A stretch of 6,578 nucleotides of DNA from Bacteroidota bacterium (GTDB taxonomy: Bacteria > Bacteroidota > Ignavibacteria > UBA10030): NCBI GenBank assembly GCA_003453835.1, contig DMMN01000071.1, positions 1 to 6,578 of the forward strand, written 5' to 3'. Below are positions 1-6,051 of the stretch, piece after piece (position 1 is the stretch's first letter; every line of letters begins with the position of its first letter). The notes under the pieces are model-generated. The model made no database searches. It saw nothing but the letters and a program-made list of their open reading frames with translations, and was not told the DNA's origin. A program made the translations under genes and the position numbers.

Positions 1-296
1 GTGGCAGGCGATGGTGAGCGTTCAATTTGTGGCGCAATCGGAGCGAGTTGGAGTACTCTGTAAACGGTTGGGCGCCAAAAATTCTAGCCGTTGGGGAGGA
101 AAACCATCGCGAGCGTTTCATTTCGGCATGGTTTTCTGGCACATTGTTCACCCGATGGGTGAAAACTGCTGAAGACGACAAGCGAATCGCCCAGTCCATT
201 TGTAAACAAGGGAAGTGTCATCATCGTCTTTGACGCGCTTTGCATGAGATCGGTTCCCGACAGAGGGAAAAACCGCCTTCCTATGTTGGAATCGAG

Positions 297-343
297 GGCA
301 AGGCCTTCCTTGCCTTTGCCGGTGCAATTTTCTAAATTGCCCC
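297..343. repeat. Two adjacent perfect hairpins
   Basis: The first stem is GGCAAGG/CCTTGCC with loop CCTT (297-314). Nine bases later comes GCAATTT/AAATTGC with loop TCT (324-340), extended by GG/CC pairs at 321-322 and 342-343 across one mismatch. The second stem is AT-rich, the first GC-rich. There is no poly-T tail. They could end an upstream transcript or be part of the 5' leader of the reductase gene, about 95 bases before its start. The pairing is read directly; the role is unknown. Confidence 0.4.
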
Positions 344-425
344 GCACTAGAAGTAGACGCACCGGCTCGAACATGCACTCCCTCTCGATTACTCTAACCA
401 AATCTTCCCAACACAACAATCATCC

Positions 426-431
426 AAGAGG
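426..431 (+). promoter_or_regulatory. Ribosome binding site of the aldo/keto reductase
   Basis: AAGAGG lies six bases before the ATG at 438. It fixes that start, which is also the only one that includes the whole Tat signal. Confidence 0.7.
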
Positions 432-437
432 CACACC

Positions 438-1409
438 ATGAACGACGACAAAAAAGTATCGCGCCGCAGATTTGTCCAGACGGTCATTGGCGGGGCGGCG
501 GTTGCAGGCATCGCAAGCGCATTGAAGCCGTTGGGATCGATAGCCCAGGCTTCGCCCGCTGCGAAAGGAATGCCCACGCGTCCGCTCGGCAAAATGGGTC
601 ACCAGGTGAAGATCTTCAGCCTCGGTGGCCAGGCTACGCTCGAGCAGGCCAATCGGGACGATGAGGCGGAGGCGATCATCCAACGGGCAATCGATCTCGG
701 GGTGAACTACATCGACACTGCTGCGGCGTATGGACGCGGGGTGAGCGAGACGTACATCGGAAAGGTGATGAAGGACCGGCGGAAGGAAGTGTTCCTCGCC
801 TCCAAAACAAACGACCGGACGTATGACGGCTCGATGCGATTGCTGGAGCGCTCGCTCAAGAATCTCCAGACGGATCACCTCGATCTGTGGCAGAACCACA
901 ACGTCCGTACGCAAGAGGACCTCGACAAGATGTTCGCGAAGGAAGGCTCGATGAAGGCGATGGCGAAAGCGCGGGACGAGAAGATCGTCCGTTTCCTCGG
1001 CATCTCGGGGCACTACAGTCCGTTCGTGCTGAAGAAGGGGATAGAGCAATATCCGTTCGATTCGATCCTGATGGCCTTGAATGCGGCCGACAAGCACAAT
1101 GCCTCGTTTATCGATAACCTTCTGCCGGCGGCGGTGGAGAAGGGGATCGCGATCGTCGGGATGAAGATACCGGCGCGGGGAAGGATTTTCAAAGAGGGGG
1201 GACTCACTTCGATGGAGCAGGCGATGCGGTACGTGTTGACGCTTCCGGTGAGCACCGTCATCGTCGGCATCTCGACGCTGAAGGAGTTGGAGGAGGATGT
1301 GAGGATCGCGGAGAACTTCAAGCCGATGACGGCCGAGGAGATGGCTCATCTCGAAGAGCTGACCAAACCCTACTTCTCCGACGCAAGCTGGTTCAAGGAG
1401 AAGTGGTAG
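438..1409 (+). CDS. Tat-exported aldo/keto reductase
   Basis: This 323-residue protein is a NAD(P)H-dependent oxidoreductase of the aldo/keto reductase superfamily (TIM barrel), probably reducing a carbonyl compound; the substrate cannot be read from sequence. Residues 8-14 (SRRRFVQ) are a twin-arginine motif, followed by a hydrophobic segment (about 15-29) and an AQA cleavage site near residue 38, so the folded, cofactor-loaded enzyme is predicted to be exported by Tat. The mature part starts with the family-typical 'TRPLGKMG' (47-54). The tetrad is complete: D93 (YID), Y98 (AAAYG), K123 (ASK) and H154 (QNHN). The late 'VIVGIST' segment (274-280) is typical of the cofactor-phosphate side of the barrel. 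AAGAGG six bases upstream supports the start. It has no operon partner close by; the next gene is a pseudogene. The fold is certain; export and substrate are inferred. Confidence 0.93.
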   Translation: MNDDKKVSRRRFVQTVIGGAAVAGIASALKPLGSIAQASPAAKGMPTRPLGKMGHQVKIFSLGGQATLEQANRDDEAEAIIQRAIDLGVNYIDTAAAYGRGVSETYIGKVMKDRRKEVFLASKTNDRTYDGSMRLLERSLKNLQTDHLDLWQNHNVRTQEDLDKMFAKEGSMKAMAKARDEKIVRFLGISGHYSPFVLKKGIEQYPFDSILMALNAADKHNASFIDNLLPAAVEKGIAIVGMKIPARGRIFKEGGLTSMEQAMRYVLTLPVSTVIVGISTLKELEEDVRIAENFKPMTAEEMAHLEELTKPYFSDASWFKEKW

Positions 1410-1437
1410 GTGGGAAAGGAAGGAAGAGAGCCATCGC

Positions 1438-1572
1438 ATGCGATCGCTACATTTCAATGTGGCGCGAAGAGATATGGCGCACTACCTGGTGATCCCGAAG
1501 AAGTCATCTAACAGCAAAAAAGGTGTGGCAAACCAGACGGAGGAAGACACACTAAAGGTATGTCAGCCTTAG
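1438..1572 (+). CDS. Doubtful 44-residue ORF after the reductase
   Basis: An ATG at 1438 opens 44 codons ending in TAG at 1570-1572. A purine-rich stretch with GGAAGAGAG ends seven bases before the ATG, which would serve as a ribosome binding site. The product is basic in its first half (MRSLHFNVARRDMAHYL) and hydrophilic after that, with no membrane segment or motif I recognise. Its end overlaps the possible upstream ATG (1560) of the amidohydrolase pseudogene. The ORF is short enough to be chance, and the ATG sits in the 12-base palindrome ATCGCATGCGAT. I list it only because nothing else explains the gap between the two genes. Confidence 0.15.
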   Translation: MRSLHFNVARRDMAHYLVIPKKSSNSKKGVANQTEEDTLKVCQP

Positions 1573-1604
1573 TAGCTATGAACCCCAAGCTAGCCATATC
1601 GTAA

Positions 1605-2225
1605 TTGCTTCCGCTCTTCATCATCGCGGGATGTAGCAGCGTCCTCACGAAGGTCTCCGAACGGATTATCGTCGATAACTCGGGGTGTAATACCATTGCT
1701 CTCACCGGAGCAAACGTCATCCCGATGGTTTCAGACAAAGTCCTCATCAATCGTACGGTCATCATCAAGGATGGCTTCATTCAATCGATGGGGGAATCAT
1801 CCGAGGCGAAGGTGCCCGAGGACGCGTTTCTCATCGATGCGCGTGGGAAGTACCTGCTTCCGGGATTGGTCGATATGCACGTGCATATATCCGACGACAA
1901 CGACCTCCTCTTACTTCTTTCCCACGGAGTTACGACCGTAAGAAACATGTCCGATCTCCCAGGCTGGGTGAAAACCTTCATGGGCTTCTCCGACGTTCTC
2001 TCACTCCGCCGGAAAGTGAGGGAGGGGAAGATTGTCGGTCCGGACATTTACTCAACCGGATTGGTCCTCGATGGCTCCCCACCCGTCAGTCCGTTCAACA
2101 AAGAGGTATCGACCCCGGAAGAGATTGAGGAGGAGATAAAGCGGCAGAAGAAGGCCGGATATGGCTACATCAAGATCTACGACATGCTCACGCCCGAATG
2201 TAATGGTTGTGGAAACGGACTCTGA
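1605..2225 (+). CDS. Amidohydrolase N-terminal fragment
   Basis: This is the 5' part of the broken amidohydrolase as an open frame of 206 codons, if started at TTG 1605 directly after the in-frame TAA. It has no ribosome binding site of its own, so translation from there is doubtful. It begins inside a lipoprotein signal (LLPLFIIAGC, the lipid-accepting Cys being residue 10). Next come the small beta domain ('NTIALTGANVIPM', residues 29-41), the first metal-binding motif H92-V-H94, 'GVTTVRNM' (108-115), and 'YIKIYD' with K190 where relatives place a barrel lysine. After 'LTPE' (195-198) the sequence stops resembling the family and ends in eight unrelated residues before TGA. Confidence 0.55.
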   Translation: MLPLFIIAGCSSVLTKVSERIIVDNSGCNTIALTGANVIPMVSDKVLINRTVIIKDGFIQSMGESSEAKVPEDAFLIDARGKYLLPGLVDMHVHISDDNDLLLLLSHGVTTVRNMSDLPGWVKTFMGFSDVLSLRRKVREGKIVGPDIYSTGLVLDGSPPVSPFNKEVSTPEEIEEEIKRQKKAGYGYIKIYDMLTPECNGCGNGL

Positions 2226-2644
2226 GCACGGTTTACGATATCGATTCCTCTCTGAAGGCGAACTATGCCCGTCATATGATGGACATTTCAAAACAGATGA
2301 CGAAAGCCCTGCACGATAAGGGGTGCAAACTTGTGGTCTGGACGGACATGAATTTTGTCGGTGTGTTTCCGGGAATCTCGGCGCTGCGAGAGATTGAACT
2401 TCTAGTCGAAGCGGGCCTCAGTCCTCTGGATGCCTTGAAGGCCGCGACCAGCAACGCCGCCGAATGTCTGAATAAACAGGACACGTTTGGTTCTATTGCG
2501 CCCGGCATGCGTGCGGACCTGTTGTTGCTCGAACATAATCCGCCCGAGGATATTCGAAACATCTATTCCACAGCCGGCGTAATGGTCAGGGGATTGTGGA
2601 TTGACAGAAGACAGATCGACCGGATGTTCAGTGAGCTGGAGTAG
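2207..2644 (+). pseudogene. Amidohydrolase C-terminal fragment
   Basis: This is the 3' part of the same gene, in a different frame. The frame is open from just after TAA 2201-2203; the first possible start is TTG 2207, and an in-frame ATG lies at 2276, neither with a ribosome binding site. Family features are the helix before the last barrel strand ('QMTKALHDKG'), 'VVWTDMNF' with the metal-ligand Asp (residue 47 from TTG; the usual Gly before Thr-Asp is Trp here), 'EAGLSPLDALKAAT', 'NAAECL', 'GSIAPGMRADLLLLEHNP' and the closing 'VMVRGLWID' of the beta domain. The C-terminus looks complete. Without the N-terminal half it cannot bind metals properly. It ends 55 bases before the next gene. Confidence 0.7.
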
Positions 2645-2699
2645 CCTGCTCGATGTGGACGTACGTGAAATCAGGTGGATAATTCATTGACTTAAGAAC

Positions 2700-3887
2700 A
2701 TGACCGGCCACAATATATCTGACTTCGAGTTCCCGGTTGGGTACCACAGATTCCACAAGGATCAACTCTTCAATTTTCAATTGAACCGCTGGTACTCGTT
2801 AGGATACGCAAGACGGGAGGATATGGAATCTGCGGGGAGGACGATCAAGACTTTTGCGGATTGGAAACGAGAAATGCTCCTGTTGGCGGAGACGGCGGTC
2901 GCCGAAAACAGGTTGATGAATGCAGCGTTCTACTATCGGGCTGCGGAATTCTACACGAGATCCGATGATCCTGAAAAGGAGCGTCTCTACGACAGATTCA
3001 CCGATCTGTTCTACGAGGCGTTCAAGAACGAAGCGATCGAAAGACACAAAGTGCCCTACGAAGGAGCTGTTCTTCCGGCTATAAGAGTCCGCTCCGCCGG
3101 AGAAAGAAAAGGCATCCTTATCCTGCACGGGGGATTTGATTCTTTCATCGAGGAATGGTATTCGATGATGAGGTACTGTTCCAATCACGATTATGAAGTT
3201 ATCGGATTCGAAGGTCCGGGGCAGGGCGCTGCTCTACGAACCTTCGGGCTGCCGCTCACCCATGAATGGGAGAAACCGACGAAGGCCCTCCTGGATTATT
3301 TCAATGCGAACGACGTGACGCTGCTCGGACTTTCGATGGGAGGATGGTTCTGTCTGAGGGCTGCGGCATTCGAGCCTCGAATAACGCGTGTGATTGCCTC
3401 CGGACACGCCATCGACTACATGAAAAGCATGAATGTCGTTGTCCGAAAGTTGCACGAATGGTGCTTCGAACACTGTAGAGAGTTCATGGACCGAATGGCC
3501 GAGATGAAATTTCAAGGAGAGGGGATGGCCTCGTGGGCCGTGGATCACCTGAAATACATCACAAAGAAAGAGAAGCCACTCGATGCCCTGGAGTTCTACC
3601 GGCTGCTGAACGAGCGGAACATGCATTCAGAGTTGGTGAAACAAGACGTCCTGATTCTGACGGGAAGGGACGACCATTTCATCCCTTTCAAAATGCACGA
3701 CATGCAGATCAAAGCCCTCACCAATGCCAGGTCGGTAACAGGCAGAGTCTTCACCAAAAATGATCACGCCCAGAATCATTGCCAGACAGGCAACATCGGT
3801 CTCGCGCTCGATATGATTCTGGAATGGCTCGATCAGAAAACATGCTCCCAACGCGATGGTGGGGCTATCGAGGGAGCAATCGCGTGA
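2700..3887 (+). CDS. Alpha/beta hydrolase, FrsA/pseudooxynicotine-hydrolase-like
   Basis: This 395-residue serine hydrolase has a helical N-terminal extension of about 125 residues before the core, a layout seen in the DUF1100/FrsA and 2,6-dihydroxypseudooxynicotine hydrolase group. The core starts with 'GILILHGGFD' (138-147, oxyanion region), then 'GFEGPGQG' (169-176), then the nucleophile elbow G210-L-S212-M-G214, with Ser212 as nucleophile. The acid is most likely D325 in 'TGRDDHFIP', and the base H360 in 'NHCQTGN' (H356 is the alternative). There is no signal peptide, so it is cytoplasmic. Members cleave C-C or ester bonds in small organic molecules; the substrate here is unknown. The ribosome binding site is weak: no good AGG-rich motif sits before ATG 2700. 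Fold and triad are secure, exact reaction not. Confidence 0.88.
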   Translation: MTGHNISDFEFPVGYHRFHKDQLFNFQLNRWYSLGYARREDMESAGRTIKTFADWKREMLLLAETAVAENRLMNAAFYYRAAEFYTRSDDPEKERLYDRFTDLFYEAFKNEAIERHKVPYEGAVLPAIRVRSAGERKGILILHGGFDSFIEEWYSMMRYCSNHDYEVIGFEGPGQGAALRTFGLPLTHEWEKPTKALLDYFNANDVTLLGLSMGGWFCLRAAAFEPRITRVIASGHAIDYMKSMNVVVRKLHEWCFEHCREFMDRMAEMKFQGEGMASWAVDHLKYITKKEKPLDALEFYRLLNERNMHSELVKQDVLILTGRDDHFIPFKMHDMQIKALTNARSVTGRVFTKNDHAQNHCQTGNIGLALDMILEWLDQKTCSQRDGGAIEGAIA

Positions 3888-3959
3888 GACAGTCGAAGAT
3901 CACTCCTGTCGGGTCCTTCAATGGACAAAGACGAGGGCCCGGAATCTGATACTTCTAGT

Positions 3960-3974
3960 TTCACAAATTCACAA
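3960..3974 (+). repeat. Tandem TTCACAA repeat before the small HTH gene
   Basis: TTCACAA occurs at 3960-3966 and again at 3968-3974, an eight-base period, about 35-50 bases before the ATG at 4009. The first copy also resembles a -35 box (TTCACA), with TACACT (3985-3990) as a poor -10 at 19-base spacing. It could be a promoter, an operator bound by the gene's own product, or chance in AT-rich DNA. Confidence 0.25.
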
Positions 3975-3994
3975 TTCCCATTCTTACACTTTCC

Positions 3995-4000
3995 AAGGAG
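3995..4000 (+). promoter_or_regulatory. Ribosome binding site of the small HTH gene
   Basis: AAGGAG stands eight bases before ATG 4009. It decides the start: the same frame is open upstream to 3856, but that part overlaps the previous gene and has no family-like sequence. Confidence 0.75.
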
Positions 4001-4008
4001 ACTCAACC

Positions 4009-4188
4009 ATGGCAGACTTGAAGACTGATCTGATGACGGCCGGAAATATCGCAAAGCAACTGTCAGTCCCTGATACAAAAGTCAAAAAGGCAATTCAACA
4101 GTTGGGGATCAAACCGGCGGCGAAGAAGGGGGTGTGCAACTACTACTCGAAGGACACGGTGGTCAAAGTGAAGGCCGTCCTCAAGTAG
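4009..4188 (+). CDS. Small helix-turn-helix-like DNA-binding protein
   Basis: This gene encodes 59 residues. 'LMTAGNIAKQLSVPDTKVKK' (8-27) reads as a MerR/excisionase-type helix-turn-helix: a short lead, helix 'AGNIAKQLS', turn 'VPD', recognition helix 'TKVKKAIQQLG'. After it, 'KPAAKKGVCNYYSKDTVVKVKAVLK' looks like the wing and last helix seen in such mini-domains, where 'NYYSKDTV' takes the place of the usual Tyr-containing wing. The protein is strongly basic (many Lys), with no other domain. I believe similar stand-alone proteins of about this length exist in other bacteria, but I cannot name a target. A strong AAGGAG and a tandem repeat lie upstream, so it is probably transcribed on its own. 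It could be a transcription factor, an excisionase-like factor or a nucleoid-type protein. Confidence 0.75.
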   Translation: MADLKTDLMTAGNIAKQLSVPDTKVKKAIQQLGIKPAAKKGVCNYYSKDTVVKVKAVLK

Positions 4189-4214
4189 GACGATCCCATT
4201 CAAAAAGACTGCCG

Positions 4215-4277
4215 CTTGTCACCGCGAATCCTCGGCAATGATGTTGAAGACAAGAAGTCCGTTTGCGGAGATTCGCG
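4215..4277. repeat. Interleaved inverted repeats between the HTH gene and the S33 hydrolase
   Basis: CGCGAATC (4223-4230) is the exact reverse complement of GATTCGCG (4270-4277), and CTTGTC (4215-4220) that of GACAAG (4249-4254). The two pairings interleave, so they would compete or form a pseudoknot. The right side continues as 'GAAGATCCGTGGTTGA', a style of sequence often seen in dispersed intergenic repeats. There is no T-run, so a simple terminator is unlikely. Confidence 0.3.
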
Positions 4278-4356
4278 AAGATCCGTGGTTGACTGCTTAA
4301 CGTTCTTCCGAGACGCATCGATCGTGCAGGGATAGTTTTCTTCGAGGATACGACCA

Positions 4357-5865
4357 ATGAGGGCCATCAACTGGATGCAGCGCCACGCCGCGATCTGCTG
4401 CGTGGTCTCGATCGGTTGTAGCAGCGCAACGGTGATTCGGGAGGTTCCTCCCGATCTCACGCCGGGCCAGATCGTTCTGAAACAAACGACGACGAAAGTC
4501 GCCTCGCGGGAGTTCAATGCCGACGAGGGATTCATCATCGTCACGGAGAATCCGTCCGACTCGCTCTCGCGCAAGATCTCCCTACCCGTTTTCCGGATCC
4601 GCTCAGCCAATCCCAGACCTCGAGAGCCGGTCTTCTGGCTCAACGGCGGACCCGGTATTTCCAACATGAGGTACTTCTCGGTTGTCCAACTGCTTGAGAA
4701 TCATGATCTCGTCTTCGTCGGGTATCGTGGCGTCGATGGCTCCGTTGCGCTCGGTTCCGACGAAGTGGAAGAAGCGCTCGAAGGTACGGATAACGACTTG
4801 CTGGGTGGGGAATCCCTTAAACAGTTGGGCGAGGCGATCGAACGATTCTCGGCCGACCTCAAGAAACGTGGCGTCGACCCGAGTCACTTCACAATGGTGG
4901 ATGTCATCGCGGACATGGAGCGGGTGCGCCGGGCTTTGGGGTTTGAACGGCTGAACTTGTTGAGCGTGAGCTACGGGACAAGAGTGGCGCTCCTCTACGG
5001 ATATCTCCATCCGGACGCCGTGTTCCGATCCGCGATGATCGGGGTGAATCCGCCGGGCCGCTTCATGTGGATGCCGCAGAAGATCGACGAGCAACTTCGG
5101 TACTACGACTCCTTGTTCGTGCGCGATTCCATCAGAGCGGGAGATCGGACACTCTCGCAGGCGATCAAGAACGCTCTCGCTCGCCTCCCCAACCGGTGGA
5201 TGCTGCATAAGCTCGATCCGGGGAAGATCCGAGCCGTCACGTTCGCCTTGCTGTACCACAAGCGGACTGCGGCGATGGTCTTTCACTCCTATCTCGCCGC
5301 TGAAGAAGGAGACTACAGCGGTTTGTACTTGATGCAACTGGCCTATGACTACACTTTTCCGTCTATGATGGTGTGGGGCGATTTGTTTGCGAAGGGGGCA
5401 AGCGCCGATTTCGATTCGTCGTTCAACTACGCCGAGGCATTCAGCGACAGCAATACTATCCTCGGCTCTCCATTGTCGAAACTCATTTGGGGAGGTGCAG
5501 CCGGTCGTTGGCCGGTTTCGCTTATTCCTTCCGATCTGCGGCACGTTCAAAGGTCAGAAGTTCAGACGCTCCTCATCAGCGGGAGTATTGACTTCTCGAC
5601 GCCCGCAGAGTACGCCACCGAGCTGCTTCCATCGCTTCCAAACGGGAGGCAGGTAATTCTCAGGGAGATGGGACACGTGGACGACGTCTTCACGCTTCAG
5701 CGCGAGGCGTTGTCGCATCTCCTTACGCGGTTCTACGATGAAGGCGTGGCCGATGATTCTCGATTCAAGTACACCCGGATGGATTTCGAGCCGCCTGTGA
5801 GATTAACCACTTGGGCGAAGGTGCTCTATCCGTTCATTTTTCTTCTGAACCTCTTCCGATGGTGA
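4357..5865 (+). CDS. Exported S33/TAP-like alpha/beta hydrolase, probable lipoprotein
   Basis: This 502-residue enzyme belongs to the prolyl-aminopeptidase/tripeptidyl-aminopeptidase-like (S33) hydrolases, which cleave N-terminal residues from short peptides or hydrolyse esters. The N-terminus (MRAINWMQRH, then a short hydrophobic run to C21) looks like a lipoprotein signal, though the lipobox S-I-G-C is imperfect. The oxyanion loop is 'WLNGGPG' (94-100). The nucleophile elbow is 'SVSYGT', with Ser205 as nucleophile and Ser instead of Gly at the first position. The acid is D412 in 'SGSIDFSTP' and the base H440 in 'MGHVDD'. A long lid region lies between about 230 and 400. The last 18 residues are hydrophobic ('VLYPFIFLLNLFRW'), an odd ending for the family. 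GAGGA (4344-4348) before ATG 4357 supports the start. Probably periplasmic or outer-membrane attached. Confidence 0.87.
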   Translation: MRAINWMQRHAAICCVVSIGCSSATVIREVPPDLTPGQIVLKQTTTKVASREFNADEGFIIVTENPSDSLSRKISLPVFRIRSANPRPREPVFWLNGGPGISNMRYFSVVQLLENHDLVFVGYRGVDGSVALGSDEVEEALEGTDNDLLGGESLKQLGEAIERFSADLKKRGVDPSHFTMVDVIADMERVRRALGFERLNLLSVSYGTRVALLYGYLHPDAVFRSAMIGVNPPGRFMWMPQKIDEQLRYYDSLFVRDSIRAGDRTLSQAIKNALARLPNRWMLHKLDPGKIRAVTFALLYHKRTAAMVFHSYLAAEEGDYSGLYLMQLAYDYTFPSMMVWGDLFAKGASADFDSSFNYAEAFSDSNTILGSPLSKLIWGGAAGRWPVSLIPSDLRHVQRSEVQTLLISGSIDFSTPAEYATELLPSLPNGRQVILREMGHVDDVFTLQREALSHLLTRFYDEGVADDSRFKYTRMDFEPPVRLTTWAKVLYPFIFLLNLFRW

Positions 5866-6037
5866 TTCATCTTTCGCAGTTGTTTTGGCGGTTTGCTAGA
5901 TTGACCGGCCAATTATTCACTATTGTTTCTGGAAGACGTCGCGAGAGGTTGAGGTGTCAGGCTTGTTCCCGGCCAGGGGCAATGCAAAGGGGGGAGGACG
6001 ATTGAAGAAAACGAATCGAAAACACACATAAACAAGA

Positions 6038-6044
6038 GAAGGAG
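6038..6044 (+). promoter_or_regulatory. Ribosome binding site of the GNAT gene
   Basis: GAAGGAG lies seven bases before ATG 6052, the strongest site in the window. It sets the start of a gene whose end lies outside. Confidence 0.8.
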
Positions 6045-6051
6045 TTCGAAC

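Larger units (their letters stand above)
1..437. other. Gene-free leader region rich in short inverted repeats
   Basis: I find no convincing gene in these 437 bases; the ORFs present on either strand lack family-like sequence and good ribosome binding sites. What is visible is a series of perfect short inverted repeats: GAAAACCAT (99-107) with ATGGTTTTC (128-136); TTCACCC (147-153) with GGGTGAA (157-163) around a 3-base loop; CGGTTCCC (251-258) with GGG and AACCG (265-267, 271-275) with an AAA bulge; GGCAAGG (297-303) with CCTTGCC (308-314) around a 4-base loop; and GCAATTT (324-330) with AAATTGC (334-340) around a 3-base loop. None is followed by a T-run, so they do not look like simple terminators. 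The promoter of the downstream reductase should lie here, but I see no good -35/-10 pair. The region may be a structured leader, a dispersed repeat or decayed sequence. Confidence 0.5.
1578..2644 (+). pseudogene. Amidohydrolase lipoprotein gene broken by a stop and an internal deletion
   Basis: The two halves together describe a metal-dependent amidohydrolase (imidazolonepropionase/prolidase-like branch) that was secreted and lipid-anchored. Read from ATG 1578 (or the in-frame ATG 1560), the signal peptide is MNPKLAIS, then TAA at 1602-1604, then LLPLFIIAGC in the same frame: a lipobox signal split by a nonsense codon. The N-terminal half continues with the composite-domain start, 'GKYLLPGLVDMHVH' and 'KIYD' until about 2195. 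Reading then jumps to another frame, resuming near the segment before the metal-ligand Asp and running to a normal C-terminus. About 355 codons are left where relatives have well over 400, and the barrel segments with the third and fourth metal-binding His are missing. A working enzyme is not expected. An assembly error could mimic the second lesion. Confidence 0.8.

Noticed and set aside
2..172. Frame open from the window start to TGA at 170-172, possibly the tail of an upstream gene
   Set aside because: The residues show no family resemblance and the stretch includes two inverted repeats. It could be a gene end, but nothing positive supports it.
230..255. TTGACG as a -35 box for the reductase gene
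   Set aside because: No acceptable -10 follows at 16-18 bases.
84..419. A 111-codon minus-strand ORF in the leader region
   Set aside because: No ribosome binding site, an alternative start codon, no recognisable motif, and it runs through several inverted repeats. I cannot support it as a gene.
1433..1447. Palindromes ATCGCATGCGAT and GCGATCGC
   Set aside because: Overlapping short palindromes with no loop, single occurrences; GCGATCGC resembles the cyanobacterial HIP1 octamer, but one copy means nothing.
420..1457. A 345-codon ORF on the minus strand, longer than the reductase opposite it
   Set aside because: It is the antisense shadow of the aldo/keto reductase. Its product is Arg/His/Leu-rich with no family features, while the + strand has the complete catalytic tetrad, Tat signal and ribosome binding site.
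2190..2225. Programmed frameshift joining the two amidohydrolase halves
   Set aside because: There is no slippery heptamer, and a shift would not restore the missing barrel segment with its metal-binding His residues.
3856..4008. Upstream extension of the small HTH frame to 3856
   Set aside because: It overlaps the end of the previous hydrolase and has no ribosome binding site; AAGGAG before 4009 gives the natural start.
4603..5550. A 315-codon ORF on the minus strand
   Set aside because: It is the antisense shadow of the S33 hydrolase; the composition is typical of a mirrored GC-rich gene and there is no recognisable domain.
5901..5926. TTGACC ... TATTGT as a promoter for the GNAT gene
   Set aside because: The spacing is only 14 bases and the -10 match is modest; too weak to report as a feature.
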